Below are positions 44,824 to 54,216 of a DNA stretch of 64,000 nucleotides, in pieces. Location of the stretch: assembly GCA_017620475.1 (NCBI GenBank), contig JAFZQI010000039.1, positions 62,001-126,000 on the forward strand, given 5' to 3'. The position numbers and the translations under genes were made by a program. The notes beneath the pieces are model-generated. The model made no database searches, had not been told where the DNA came from, and was given only the letters and a program-made list of their open reading frames with translations. How positions within the stretch are numbered: position 1 is the first letter of the stretch; each line of letters starts with the position of its first letter. This DNA comes from Clostridiales bacterium (GTDB lineage Bacteria; Bacillota; Clostridia; Saccharofermentanales; Saccharofermentanaceae).

Positions 44824-44865
44824 GGCGTTCACGCATGTAACTACGTGTGGAGAGCGTCTTTTTTT
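44824..44865 (+). terminator. Attenuator-like terminator in the carA leader
   Basis: GGCGTTC (44824-44830) can pair with GAGCGTC (44852-44858), two pairs being G-U, with an inner CACG/CGTG stem, followed by seven T (44859-44865). It lies between the carA promoter and its ribosome site. An eight-codon open frame, MEQGRSRM (44814-44840), overlaps the 5' arm and contains two Arg codons. No antiterminator or PyrR site was recognised. Confidence 0.6.
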
Positions 44866-44880
44866 GAGAGGGCGCCTAAG

Positions 44881-46023
44881 ATGAGAAAAAAAGATCGCAA
44901 AATCGTTCTTGAGGATGGAAGCTGTTACGAAGGGTACGGTTTCGGCGCAGATGTAGAAAGCGTGTGTGAGATCGTTTTCAATACGTCCATGGTAGGATAT
45001 CAGGAGATCCTTTCGGACCCGTCCTACACAGACCAGATGGTGGTCATGACTTATCCCCTGATCGGAAATTACGGCATTACGGATGACGATTACGAATGTA
45101 AGAACCCCAGTATCGGCGGCATGATCGTAGGCGACTATAACGATATGCCCAGTAACTTCCGCTATACCAAGACGCTCTCGGAAGAGATGGAAGAAAACGG
45201 TATCCCCGGGATCTACGGCGTCGATACGAGAAAGATCACCAGAAGCATCCGTGATCTGGGATCAAGACGGGTGATCATGACAGGGATCGATACGACGGTG
45301 GAAGAAGCCCTGGAAAAGATCAAGTCCACACCGGTTCCCCACGATCAGGTCAGCCGTGTCAGCTGTAAGAAACGCTGGTACTCCCGAACGGCGAACCCTA
45401 GATTCAATGTTGTTGCCATCGACTGCGGCATCAAGCTCAACATCATCAGAAAGCTGAACAGCTACGGCTGCAATGTGACGGTTGTGCCTTTCGATATCAC
45501 TCCCGAAGAGATCGAGTTTATGAAGCCCGATGGTGTTTTCCTAAGTAACGGCCCGGGAGATCCGGAGGATGTTACGCCCGTTATTTCTACGGTAAAAGCA
45601 CTGGCCGGGAAGCTTCCGATCTTCGGTATCTGCCTTGGCCATCAGATGATCTCTCTGGCCTATGGCGCGAAGACCTATAAGCTGAAGTTCGGTCACCGTG
45701 GAGGAAACCACCCGGTAAAGAATCTGGAAACCGGTAGAATCGAGATCACTTCCCAGAACCACAGTTATGCGGTGGACCTGGAAAGCCTCAAGGGAACGAA
45801 GCTTCACGCGACACACATCAACCTTTTGGATAATACGGTAGAGGGCGTCGAGTGCAAAGAAGACCGCATCTTCTCTGTGCAGTATCACCCGGAAAGCGCA
45901 CCGGGACCGCAGGACAGCAGCTATCTTTTCGAGAAGTTTACTGCGGCTCTTCAGGAGTATAAGGACGAGACCGAAGCGGCTGCGGTGAATACGAAGGGAA
46001 GCGGGGTGAGCACAAATGCCTAA
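44881..46023 (+). CDS. carA: Carbamoyl-phosphate synthase small subunit
   Basis: 380 residues, full length. It hydrolyses glutamine and passes ammonia to CarB for pyrimidine and arginine synthesis. [13 protein letters not shown] starts the family domain; the class I glutaminase has SNGPGDPED, the nucleophile in FGICLGHQ and the His/Glu pair in [10 protein letters not shown]. The ATG at 44881 has GAGAGGG upstream; the frame stays open upstream through the attenuator but that part is leader, not protein. It overlaps carB by 8 bases. Confidence 0.96.
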   Translation: MRKKDRKIVLEDGSCYEGYGFGADVESVCEIVFNTSMVGYQEILSDPSYTDQMVVMTYPLIGNYGITDDDYECKNPSIGGMIVGDYNDMPSNFRYTKTLSEEMEENGIPGIYGVDTRKITRSIRDLGSRRVIMTGIDTTVEEALEKIKSTPVPHDQVSRVSCKKRWYSRTANPRFNVVAIDCGIKLNIIRKLNSYGCNVTVVPFDITPEEIEFMKPDGVFLSNGPGDPEDVTPVISTVKALAGKLPIFGICLGHQMISLAYGAKTYKLKFGHRGGNHPVKNLETGRIEITSQNHSYAVDLESLKGTKLHATHINLLDNTVEGVECKEDRIFSVQYHPESAPGPQDSSYLFEKFTAALQEYKDETEAAAVNTKGSGVSTNA

Positions 46024-49000
46024 GAGAACGGATATTAAGAAAGTGCTCGTGATCGGATCGGGCCCGATCGTGATCGGTCAGGCGGCCGAATTCGACTATG
46101 CCGGAACGCAGGCCTGTCTGGCGCTGAAGGAAGAAGGATACGAAGTCATCCTGGCCAACTCCAACCCGGCGACGATCATGACGGATACATCCATTGCGGA
46201 TAAAGTATATATGGAACCGCTGACGCTTCAGTTCCTGGCACGTATCTGCCGCCTGGAAAGACCGGACGCCATTGTACCGGGAATCGGCGGACAGACCGGA
46301 TTGAATCTGGCGATGCAGCTGGCCAAGAAGGGTGTCCTGGACGAGTGTGAGATCGAGCTTCTCGGCACGGATGCCGCAAGTATCGAATGCGCCGAGGACA
46401 GAGAGCTTTTCAAAGAGCTGTGTGAGAAGATCGGGGAGCCGGTCGTACCTTCGCAGATCACATATAGTATCGAGGAAGCCCTCGAAGCAGCAGAGAATAT
46501 CGGTTATCCGGTGATCTTAAGACCGGCATTTACGCTCGGCGGCACAGGCGGCGGTTTTGCCAACGATCCCGAGGAACTGCGTACCATGATGAAAAATGCT
46601 CTGGCCCTTTCTCCCGTGCACCAGGTCCTCGTTGAAAAGAGCATCAAAGGCTATAAGGAAATCGAGTACGAAGTGATCCGTGATGCCAACGACACCGCCA
46701 TCACGGTATGTAATATGGAAAACCTTGACCCGGTCGGCATCCATACGGGTGACTCTATTGTTGTCGCACCGTCTCAGACGCTGACGAATAAGGAATACCA
46801 CATGCTGCGTGACAGTGCGCTCAAGATCATCCGCGCATTGGGCGTAAAGGGTGGATGTAACTGCCAGTTCGCGCTCGACCCGCACTCGTTTAAGTACTAT
46901 GTGATCGAGGTCAATCCGCGTGTGTCGAGATCTTCGGCCCTTGCAAGTAAAGCCAGCGGCTATCCGATCGCTCGAGTTTCCGCGAAGATCGCCGTGGGAA
47001 TGAACCTGGATGAGATCCAGCTTGCCAATACACCGGCGTGCTTTGAGCCGGCACTTGACTATGTTGTCACGAAGATGCCGAGATTCCCCTTCGATAAATT
47101 CCCGGCAGCGATGAATAAACTGTCGACACAGATGAAGGCTACAGGTGAAGTCATGAGCGTCGGCCGGACCTTCGAAGAGAGCCTTCTGAAGGCGATCCGT
47201 TCCCTGGAGGACAGCAAGAACCACATCCATATGCCGAAGTTCGACTCCGAGCATATGAGCGTGGACGATCTTCTGGAGTACATCAAGGAGGGAACCGATG
47301 ACCGCATCTACGCGATCTCCCAGCTGATGTGGCTGGGCGTGGACCACTCCCGTATCTGCAACATCACGGGTATCGACATGTTCTTCCTCGACAAGATCAA
47401 GAAAATCGTTGATCTGGAGCGCGAGATGGAGGCCAATCCGGGTTCCATCGACTACCTCATCGAAGCCAAGCGGATGGGATTCTCCGATTCGTATGTCGCC
47501 GAACTCTGGAAAATCACTGAGGACGAGGTGTATGCGCTCCGTAAGGAGAAGAAGATCGCACCGATCTATAAGATGATCGACTCCTGTGCTTCCGAGTTTG
47601 ATAGCTATATCCCGTATTTCTACTCAACCTATGCTGAGGAGAACGAGTCCATTGTTTCCGATAAGCAGAAGGTGATCGTACTGGGATCCGGTCCGATCCG
47701 TATCGGTCAGGGCGTGGAATTTGACTACTCCACCGTACATGCTGTCAGAACGATCCAGTCCATGGGATATGAAGCCATCGTCATCAACAACAACCCGGAG
47801 ACCGTGTCGACAGATTACACCACTGCCGATAAACTCTACTTCGAACCGCTGACTACAGAAGATGTTATGAATATCGTTGATCTCGAAAAACCGATGGGCG
47901 TGATCGTGACCCTCGGCGGCCAGACGGCCGTGAACCTGGCGGACTCGCTTACCAAGCGTGGCGTACACATTATCGGTACCGATAACGATGCCATTGAGAA
48001 GGCGGAGGACAGAGATGCTTTCGACGCCGTGATCAAATCCCTTGAGATCCCGAATCCGAAGGGTGAAGCCGTAACGGATATTCCGACCGGTATTACCGTA
48101 GCCGAGAAGATCGGTTATCCGGTTCTCGTCCGTCCGTCTTTCGTACTCGGCGGACGTGCCATGGAAATTGTAGCCAACGAGACCATGCTGGTGAAGTATT
48201 TAAAGAACGCCGTTGAAGTGGATGAAGATAAGCCCGTTCTTATCGATAAATATCTCGTCGGAAAAGAAGTCGAGGTCGATGCGATCTGTGACGGTAAGGA
48301 AGTCTTTATTCCGGGCATCATGGAACTGGTCGAGCGTACCGGTGTACACTCGGGCGACAGCACCAGCGTGTATCCGCCGTTCTCGATCTCCGATAAGGTC
48401 AAGGAAACGATCTGCGACTATACCCGCCGTCTCGGCTTAGGTATCGGCATCGTCGGTCTTTTCAACATTCAGTTCATCGTTGATAAGGACGACAGTGTCT
48501 ATGTCATCGAGGTCAATCCCCGTGCATCAAGATCGGTGCCGTTCCTTTCAAAGTCCACCGACCAAAACCTCGTTACGATCGCGACCAAAGTCATGCTCGG
48601 CGAGAGCCTGGCCGATCAGGGGATCCTGGATCTCGATCCGCCGAAGGAAACGTCCCGCTGGTATGTCAAGGCACCGGCATTCTCCTTCCAGAAACTGGAT
48701 GGCATGGATGCCTATCTGTCTCCGGAAATGAAGTCCACCGGCGAAGCCATCGGATATGACAGCCGCCTGAACAGAGCTTTTTACAAGGCATTACAGGCAT
48801 CCGGCATTAAGATGAAGGACTACGGTACGGTTATCGTCACCTTGGCGGATGAGGATAAGGAAGAGGCCCTTCCGCTGATCAAGCGTTTCTACGAACTGGG
48901 CTTTAACATCGAAGCTACCATCGGTACCGCGAACTTCCTGAAAACGCACGGCATCAGAACGCGTGTGCGCGGAAAACTCAGTGAAGGCAGTACCGAGATC

Positions 49001-49204
49001 CTGGATTCCATCCGTGCGGGCTATGTCAGCTATATCATCAACACCCGTGCGATCCTGTCCGGTGTGCACTACGAAGACGGTGTGGCCATCCGCCGCTGTG
49101 CGATTCAAAATGGCGTGACGATCTTTACTTCGCTGGATACGGTCAAGATCCTTCTCGACGTCCTGGAGGAAACCATTCCGGGCATCAGCACGATCAACGC
49201 GTAA
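46016..49204 (+). CDS. carB: Carbamoyl-phosphate synthase large subunit
   Basis: 1062 residues, the full size. Two ATP-grasp halves are visible: [17 protein letters not shown] at the start and [16 protein letters not shown] at about residue 560, with [11 protein letters not shown] and [11 protein letters not shown] in the respective ATP sites; the C-terminal allosteric MGS domain (residues about 940-1062) contains [13 protein letters not shown]. It makes carbamoyl phosphate from bicarbonate, two ATP and ammonia from CarA. Translation is coupled to carA by the 8-base overlap. Confidence 0.97.
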   Translation: MPKRTDIKKVLVIGSGPIVIGQAAEFDYAGTQACLALKEEGYEVILANSNPATIMTDTSIADKVYMEPLTLQFLARICRLERPDAIVPGIGGQTGLNLAMQLAKKGVLDECEIELLGTDAASIECAEDRELFKELCEKIGEPVVPSQITYSIEEALEAAENIGYPVILRPAFTLGGTGGGFANDPEELRTMMKNALALSPVHQVLVEKSIKGYKEIEYEVIRDANDTAITVCNMENLDPVGIHTGDSIVVAPSQTLTNKEYHMLRDSALKIIRALGVKGGCNCQFALDPHSFKYYVIEVNPRVSRSSALASKASGYPIARVSAKIAVGMNLDEIQLANTPACFEPALDYVVTKMPRFPFDKFPAAMNKLSTQMKATGEVMSVGRTFEESLLKAIRSLEDSKNHIHMPKFDSEHMSVDDLLEYIKEGTDDRIYAISQLMWLGVDHSRICNITGIDMFFLDKIKKIVDLEREMEANPGSIDYLIEAKRMGFSDSYVAELWKITEDEVYALRKEKKIAPIYKMIDSCASEFDSYIPYFYSTYAEENESIVSDKQKVIVLGSGPIRIGQGVEFDYSTVHAVRTIQSMGYEAIVINNNPETVSTDYTTADKLYFEPLTTEDVMNIVDLEKPMGVIVTLGGQTAVNLADSLTKRGVHIIGTDNDAIEKAEDRDAFDAVIKSLEIPNPKGEAVTDIPTGITVAEKIGYPVLVRPSFVLGGRAMEIVANETMLVKYLKNAVEVDEDKPVLIDKYLVGKEVEVDAICDGKEVFIPGIMELVERTGVHSGDSTSVYPPFSISDKVKETICDYTRRLGLGIGIVGLFNIQFIVDKDDSVYVIEVNPRASRSVPFLSKSTDQNLVTIATKVMLGESLADQGILDLDPPKETSRWYVKAPAFSFQKLDGMDAYLSPEMKSTGEAIGYDSRLNRAFYKALQASGIKMKDYGTVIVTLADEDKEEALPLIKRFYELGFNIEATIGTANFLKTHGIRTRVRGKLSEGSTEILDSIRAGYVSYIINTRAILSGVHYEDGVAIRRCAIQNGVTIFTSLDTVKILLDVLEETIPGISTINA

Positions 49205-49304
49205 AACGTAATCGGGCGTTCGTTCGATCAGCGCTGAAATACGTATAACTGAGAACAAAAAGCCGGCTTCATGTGTTACAATATTCCTCGGGGTGGCGAA
49301 ATAC

Positions 49305-49329
49305 TCTGTGCGCGTAATGTCCGCACAGA
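49305..49329 (+). promoter_or_regulatory. 8-bp inverted repeat before receptor-like gene 2
   Basis: TCTGTGCG (49305-49312) and CGCACAGA (49322-49329) are perfect arms around a nine-base loop, ending 4 bases before the GGAGGG ribosome site of the gene at 49351. No T-run follows. Confidence 0.5.
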
Positions 49330-49350
49330 ATGCCGGAGGGACAAGATTAT

Positions 49351-50586
49351 ATGGATAAGCATGAACGAAAGCTCTTTTGCAAAAGGATCCTCCTTATCGT
49401 GGGAATGGTCCTTCTTGTGATCTGTATCGCTCTGGTTACATACACTTCGATAGAATCGCGGCAGAAGACGATCGAGAAAATCGATGCGTCTCTTCAGACG
49501 CGTGCTGATAAGATCCGTACTCTCAACAGCGCCCAGCTCGGAACCAGTATTTTCGAACTGGGGGAGGACGCTTTGATCATTGAGGGAGACGGCGTATTTG
49601 CAGATCTGGTTTTAGATGTAAAAACAAATGATGCCGTTCCGGATTATCGCATGCCATATAGTTATCTTCCCACAGATCCGCTGGTAAGAATGAACCGGTA
49701 CCGTGCGGAGATGGAATTGATTTTTATTGGCAATGTCAGTGGTGATACGGATGCTTCTTCTTTAGATGCTGAATTGCCTGCTTTTACGGCCATACCTATG
49801 CCTTTGCTTAGAGATACGGATGACGATTGGATCGGAATGTCTGGAATCAAATATACATTTACCCCTTCAGGACTTATCTATGGGGAACAGCTTCAAGCCG
49901 AGTATCGAAGTATGATCGGTATATATACGAAAGGTTTTAGCGACCTGAGCCAAATGAACGATGAACTTCTGGAAAAATCAAGAGATATCATCGATCAAGG
50001 GACAGGCTTCGGATGGGAAGGAGAATATCGCTATTGCTGCTTTGCAGAGGACGTTTTGGCAAGGCAAAACGATCGCGATGTGTCCGTTATCGAGTATGCC
50101 TATGTGGATCCGGACCGTTTCACGGAGGCGGCGATCGGTTCCTTTATTTCCTCGGGTGAAGAGAAAGGATATAAAAAATATACGCTTCACACCGTGATGT
50201 TTTATGATGCAACCGAAGATCTTCAAACCTGGAATGAACATGTGATCTGGAACAGCGGTGTCGTTGCGGGGGGTTATGTTGTGATCATGCTGGTTCTGGG
50301 TCTGCTCCTGTTTTTCATGATTCCGGTCCGGGAAAAGATCGAGCCGAAGCCGGCTGATGAAAAAATCCCGGATTCTCTGGTGCAGGAGATGCTTCGGAAG
50401 ATCGATGCAGCCGAGCAGTCCACGGGACCGAACGGGTATCTGGATGAACTTCGTGATACGCTCCGCAGTGTGGGGCAGGAGCAGAGTCAGAGCGATAAAG
50501 ACGAAAAAATCGCGATGCCCCCGGCAAAGGAATTCGGGGAAGAATTCCAGATGCCACCCAACGAGGAAGACGAAGAAGACCGGTAA
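49351..50586 (+). CDS. Two-TM receptor-like protein, family member 2
   Basis: 411 residues. N-terminal HERKLFCKRI, TM1 at about 12-32, an outside domain of about 275 residues, TM2 at about 308-333 and an acidic tail. Family blocks: IESRQKTIEKIDASLQTRADKI after TM1, FGWEGEYRYCCFAED outside, MFYDATEDLQTWNEHVIWN before TM2 and QSTGPNGYLDELR in the tail. The ATG at 49351 has GGAGGG upstream; an in-frame ATG at 49330 overlaps that site. It is followed at once by a 22-residue peptide gene and member 3, forming an operon behind carB. Confidence 0.7.
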   Translation: MDKHERKLFCKRILLIVGMVLLVICIALVTYTSIESRQKTIEKIDASLQTRADKIRTLNSAQLGTSIFELGEDALIIEGDGVFADLVLDVKTNDAVPDYRMPYSYLPTDPLVRMNRYRAEMELIFIGNVSGDTDASSLDAELPAFTAIPMPLLRDTDDDWIGMSGIKYTFTPSGLIYGEQLQAEYRSMIGIYTKGFSDLSQMNDELLEKSRDIIDQGTGFGWEGEYRYCCFAEDVLARQNDRDVSVIEYAYVDPDRFTEAAIGSFISSGEEKGYKKYTLHTVMFYDATEDLQTWNEHVIWNSGVVAGGYVVIMLVLGLLLFFMIPVREKIEPKPADEKIPDSLVQEMLRKIDAAEQSTGPNGYLDELRDTLRSVGQEQSQSDKDEKIAMPPAKEFGEEFQMPPNEEDEEDR

Positions 50587-50604
50587 GGAGCAGGAAGATC
50601 AATC

Positions 50605-50673
50605 ATGAGCACAAGTGAGGATCCTGAAGAGAAAAGCATGAGTACAAGCGAGAATCCTGAAGGAAAAACATGA
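50605..50673 (+). CDS. 22-residue two-repeat peptide overlapping the next start
   Basis: ATG at 50605 encodes MSTSEDPEEKS followed by MSTSENPEGKT, two 11-residue copies from a 33-bp tandem duplication. AGGAAG lies 8 bases before the ATG. Its TGA (50671-50673) overlaps the ATG of the next gene (50670) as ATGA, the classical arrangement for translational coupling. Both copies keep their own ATG. It may serve to reinitiate ribosomes for member 3, or encode a short acidic peptide. Confidence 0.5.
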   Translation: MSTSEDPEEKSMSTSENPEGKT

Positions 50674-51800
50674 TTAAGGAACCGGGTTTAGTTAAGAAAG
50701 ACCGTATAAAGAGCAGGAGTTTTGCCGGAAAGTACGCGATTATTATCGGTGCGTTCCTTCTGATTGCGTCTGTCGCCGTTGTCACGGTGTCTTCTTTTCA
50801 ATCGAAAAAAGCACTGGAGAATTCGATCGATCATACGTTGAAAAGGCGGGCGGTGAAGTGTAAGAAAATCAATCTGCTCGGGATCTCTTCGGATCTGTAT
50901 ACAATTGACGATGGTGCCATGACCTTTCCCTGGCTGCCGCGGGAGGCGGAGTATGTCCCGTATTACGCTTCGAATTATTCGAACAGCCTGGGTACCGGGG
51001 AGTCAGATGATGACGAGATGTTTTCTGTCAGATATGACATTGTTTTTGGTGTGGATGAGGATGGACAGACCGCGATCACGGTCCTTCCTGTGATCCATGA
51101 TCAGGACGGAGACTGGCTCGGGGAAGTTGACGATTCCATCGTTCTTCAGCCGGGTGGACTTTTCTTTGCCGAGATGCTGGAACCGGATGCGATGGGAAAT
51201 CTCGAGCCGACACTTCATCCGGTGAATTTTGAAAGCGGCGAGAATCCGGACCTTTATAATGCCGGACTTCTTATCATTGAAAAGGACCAGACGTCCGGAT
51301 GGAAGGGCGATTACCGCTTCTACTGCTATCAGGAAGTCGTGATGGCGAAACCGACGGATGAGTATTTGATCGCTTATAAATATATCGATACGGAAGAGGA
51401 TTCGTCCGATCTACAGGAGACAATCGAGGAGAATGGTTTTGATTCATACACTCTTCATAGTGTCATCTTCTACGATGCCTCATCCGAACTTTCCGACTGG
51501 ACGAACCATGTGATCTGGAATGCGCTCGTGTCGCTTCTTGTCTATGTTCTTATCATGGCTGTGATCACGCTCCTTCTTTATCGGATCTCCAGACAGGCTG
51601 AGGATGAAGATTCAGGCGAATTGCTGAATGCGGGACGCCTCTCTATTTCGGAAGAGCTGGCCAAAGACCTCCTTCACCGTATCGACAGTGCGGAATCTTC
51701 TATGGGACCTTGCGGCTATCTCGATGAGATCCGAAGCGCCGTGCTGGAACACGTAGAAAACAGTGAAGAAACAGAGTCTTCGGACGATGAAGAGAAGTGA
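50670..51800 (+). CDS. Two-TM receptor-like protein, family member 3
   Basis: 376 residues. Basic N terminus, TM1 at about 22-42, outside domain of about 230 residues, TM2 at about 290-312 and an acidic tail. Family blocks: SFQSKKALENSIDHTLKRRAVKCKKIN, TSGWKGDYRFYCYQE, TLHSVIFYDASSELSDWTNHVIWN and SSMGPCGYLDEIR. It is the shortest member. GAAGGA precedes the ATG. The conserved outside GWxxxYRxxC motif and cytoplasmic GYLDE tail suggest signal passing across the membrane, but no known signalling domain is present. Confidence 0.7.
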   Translation: MIKEPGLVKKDRIKSRSFAGKYAIIIGAFLLIASVAVVTVSSFQSKKALENSIDHTLKRRAVKCKKINLLGISSDLYTIDDGAMTFPWLPREAEYVPYYASNYSNSLGTGESDDDEMFSVRYDIVFGVDEDGQTAITVLPVIHDQDGDWLGEVDDSIVLQPGGLFFAEMLEPDAMGNLEPTLHPVNFESGENPDLYNAGLLIIEKDQTSGWKGDYRFYCYQEVVMAKPTDEYLIAYKYIDTEEDSSDLQETIEENGFDSYTLHSVIFYDASSELSDWTNHVIWNALVSLLVYVLIMAVITLLLYRISRQAEDEDSGELLNAGRLSISEELAKDLLHRIDSAESSMGPCGYLDEIRSAVLEHVENSEETESSDDEEK

Positions 51801-51821
51801 AGATACGGCTCCATAAAAAGC

Positions 51822-51852
51822 AAAATCCCGACATTTGTCGGCATGGTTTTGG
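51822..51852 (+). terminator. Possible terminator after receptor-like gene 3
   Basis: CCGAC-ATTT-GTCGG with flanking AAAAT and GTTTT that can extend the stem; it is followed by TTTTGG. Short stem, moderate support. Confidence 0.4.
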
Positions 51853-51926
51853 TTTGCGATGATTCCTTTACATGATACGATAAAGATGATCGGATCCGAG
51901 GAAGTGTCCCGGATGTCGATTGAATA

Positions 51927-51999
51927 GTGCCGACTGAAAAGGTGCCGAAAGAAAAAGGTGCCGGCAGAAAAGCTGCCCGCGAAAGTGCTTTTCGGGCAG
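51927..51999. repeat. 15-bp triplet repeat and hairpin in the adh leader
   Basis: Three units of GTGCCGxxxGAAAAG start at 51927, 51942 and 51958. They run into a hairpin CTGCCCG (51973-51979)/CGGGCAG (51993-51999) whose loop carries the 10-mer AGTGCTTTTC. The ribosome site of the alcohol dehydrogenase lies 5 bases beyond. Confidence 0.65.
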
Positions 52000-52020
52000 A
52001 AAGAGAAGGAGAGTGTGATT

Positions 52021-53199
52021 ATGTTTGATTTTACTTACTATACCCCGACGAAAGTTCTTTTCGGAAAGAATACCGAAAGCAAGGTGGCGGAGCTGATCTC
52101 TGAATTTGGCGGGACGAAGGTCCTGATTCATTATGGCGGCGGAAGTGTGGTGCGATCCGGGCTTTTGCAGCGCGTGACAGATACGCTTGATGCGGCGGGA
52201 ATTCCGTATGTGACACTGGGCGGGGCGGTACCGAATCCGCATCTTTCTCTGGTTTATGAAGGCATTGAACTTTGCAAGAAAGAGGGCGTGGATTTTCTAC
52301 TGGGTGTCGGCGGCGGAAGTGCGATCGACTCGGCTAAGGCGATCGGTTACGGCGTCGCAAATGAAGGCGATGTGTGGGATTTCTACGATTACAAGCGCAA
52401 AGCGGAGGGCTGCCTCCCACTGGGTGTGATTCTGACGATTGCGGCTACAGGGAGCGAGATGAGTGATTCCTCGGTGATTACCAAGGAAGAGGGCCTTGTG
52501 AAGCGCGGCTATAGCAGTGATTACAGCCGTCCGAAGTTTGCCATCATGAACCCGGAACTGACGATGACGCTTCCGGATTATCAGACAGCTTGCGGATGCA
52601 CGGATATCATGATGCACACGATGGAAAGATATTTCACGCAGGGCGGCAATATGGAGATCACCGATGCGCTGGCAGAGGGACTTCTGCGTACCGTGAAGAA
52701 GAATGCGGTGATCCTGCGCGATGACCCGAAGAATTATGAGGCGAGAGCCGAAGTGATGTGGGCAGGAAGTCTGGCGCACAATGGTCTGACCGGCTGCGGG
52801 AATGACGGTGGTGACTGGATGACGCATAAACTTGAGCACGAGCTCGGCGGCCTTTACGATGTGGCGCATGGTGCGGGTCTGGCGGCGATCTGGGGAACCT
52901 GGGCCAGATATGTATACAAGAACTGCCTGCCGCGTTTTAAGAAGTTCGCGATTAATGTTATGGGAGTTGCCGAGCAGGGGACCGACGAAGAGATCGCGCT
53001 TCGCGGCATCGAGGCCATGGAGGATTTCTACAGAAGCATCAACATGCCGACGAATCTTCGTGAGCTGGGCGTGAATCCGACGGAGGATGAACTGGTTCTG
53101 ATGGCTCATAAGTGCGCCGTTGGTGTCGGCGGAGAAATGGGTTCGGCCAAGGTGCTTGATGAGCAGGCGATGCTGGATATTTATCGGGCGAGCATGTAA
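52021..53199 (+). CDS. Iron-containing alcohol dehydrogenase (butanol dehydrogenase-like)
   Basis: 392 residues, group III Fe-ADH. FDFTYYTPTKVLFGK is the usual N terminus of the BdhA/YqhD branch; GVGGGSAIDSAKAI is the NAD(P)-binding loop; metal ligands lie in CGCTDIMMHTMERYF, in LEHELGGLYDVAHGAGLA and nearby His. It reduces aldehydes to alcohols at the end of fermentation (butanal or broad range, inferred). The ATG at 52021 has AAGGAG upstream. The leader is packed with short repeats. Confidence 0.93.
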   Translation: MFDFTYYTPTKVLFGKNTESKVAELISEFGGTKVLIHYGGGSVVRSGLLQRVTDTLDAAGIPYVTLGGAVPNPHLSLVYEGIELCKKEGVDFLLGVGGGSAIDSAKAIGYGVANEGDVWDFYDYKRKAEGCLPLGVILTIAATGSEMSDSSVITKEEGLVKRGYSSDYSRPKFAIMNPELTMTLPDYQTACGCTDIMMHTMERYFTQGGNMEITDALAEGLLRTVKKNAVILRDDPKNYEARAEVMWAGSLAHNGLTGCGNDGGDWMTHKLEHELGGLYDVAHGAGLAAIWGTWARYVYKNCLPRFKKFAINVMGVAEQGTDEEIALRGIEAMEDFYRSINMPTNLRELGVNPTEDELVLMAHKCAVGVGGEMGSAKVLDEQAMLDIYRASM

Positions 53200-53230
53200 G
53201 TAGAATCTAGAAGGTATGGAGGGATTTTCC

Positions 53231-53341
53231 ATGGAAAAACTGAAGGTGCTGATTCTGAATGGAAGCCCGAGAACGAATGGGAATATCGCGCTGGCGCTGC
53301 ACGAGATGAGGCACCGCGCATGCTGCAGACGTGATTTGTGA
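53231..53341 (+). pseudogene. Truncated flavodoxin-like/iron-sulfur flavoprotein gene
   Basis: A good ribosome site (GGAGGG) and ATG at 53231 open a frame MEKLKVLILNGSPRTNGNIALAL, the unmistakable start of NADPH-dependent FMN reductase/flavodoxin-fold proteins. The match stops after HEM and the frame ends at 36 codons. GAGGCACCGCGC occurs at the break (53309) and again about 57 bases further, so loss of the gene by recombination between short repeats is likely. CDGCTDLIA, readable just after, may be a scrap of its cysteine region. Confidence 0.7.
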
Positions 53342-53392
53342 CGGGTGCACGGATCTTATTGCCTGAGGCACCGCGCGGCTAAATGGTGCTTG

Positions 53393-53401
53393 TGATACAA
53401 T
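53393..53401 (+). promoter_or_regulatory. Extended -10 promoter of the HAD gene
   Basis: TGA-TACAAT (53393-53401), 31 bases before the ATG at 53432; no clear -35. Confidence 0.5.
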
Positions 53402-53431
53402 ACTCCTAAAGCAAGGAAGGATGTATCACAG

Positions 53432-54085
53432 ATGTATTCATACGTATTTTTTGATCTGGACGGCACACTGACGCAGTCGGAATTCGGGATTCTCGAGGGC
53501 GCGAGACGTGCGCTTTCCCACTTCGGGATCGATACCTCGGATGAGCAGAAACTTAAGAGATTTATCGGACCGCCTCTGCATGTGTCCTTTCACGACAACT
53601 ACGGTTTGTCGGAGGAAGACACGGAAGAGGCGATTTCGATTTATCGGGCATATTACCGCGAAAAGGGCATCTTTCAGGCGCCGCTTTATGAGGGAATGTT
53701 TGATTTGCTTTCTGATTTGAAAAGTGCCGGAAAACGCTTGATGATCACGACCTCCAAACCTCTCGTGATGGCGGAAAAGGTGGCGAAGAATAATGAAATC
53801 TACGGCTTTTTCGACGGCATCATAGGACCGGGCCTGGATGAAAAGGATGCCAGCAAGAGCTGGCTGATTCGCCGTGCGATGAAGGAACTCGGGCTTTCGG
53901 ATGCGGATCGGAAGAAGGTGGTCATGGTCGGTGACCGCTTCTACGATATCGAGGGGGCCCGTGAAGCCGGCGTGGATTCCATTGGTGTGCTCTATGGATA
54001 TGGCGAGGAAGAGGAACTTCGCGGAGGGGGGGCCACGTATATTGCGGCCGATGTGCCGGCGCTGCGAAAAGTTCTTTTCGAGTAG
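53432..54085 (+). CDS. HAD-superfamily phosphatase, phosphoglycolate phosphatase-like
   Basis: 217 residues, HAD subfamily IA. Motif I FFDLDGTLTQSE with the nucleophile Asp, motif II MITTSKP, the Lys around KDASKSWLIRRA, and motif IV VMVGDRFYDIEGAREAGVDSIGVLYGYG are intact; a helical cap lies between I and II. Similar to Gph and YrfG-like small phosphatases; substrate not known. AAGGATG precedes the ATG. The gene ends with a small palindromic CGAAAAG-TT-CTTTTCG, a variant of the window's over-represented word. Confidence 0.9.
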   Translation: MYSYVFFDLDGTLTQSEFGILEGARRALSHFGIDTSDEQKLKRFIGPPLHVSFHDNYGLSEEDTEEAISIYRAYYREKGIFQAPLYEGMFDLLSDLKSAGKRLMITTSKPLVMAEKVAKNNEIYGFFDGIIGPGLDEKDASKSWLIRRAMKELGLSDADRKKVVMVGDRFYDIEGAREAGVDSIGVLYGYGEEEELRGGGATYIAADVPALRKVLFE

Positions 54086-54155
54086 ACCGGAAATATAGAA
54101 ACGAAAACGACGGAAGTCTGTTATCCTTTTTATAGGGTCGATTTTGGTTCTGTAA

Positions 54156-54216
54156 GAGAGAGAAAGATCCTGAACAGGAGAGAGAAAGATCCTGAATAGG
54201 AGCGTGGAAGATCTTG
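54156..54216. repeat. 22-bp tandem repeat at a start codon
   Basis: Two exact-to-near units (54156-54177, 54178-54199) and a third diverged one (from 54200) of GAGAGAGAAAGATCCTGAAYAG. The third copy contains the ribosome site and TTG start of the gene at 54214. Confidence 0.7.

Noticed and set aside
44791..44880. N-terminal extension of CarA
   Set aside because: The frame is open, but it runs through the promoter -10 and the hairpin; the family N terminus and ribosome site fit the ATG at 44881.
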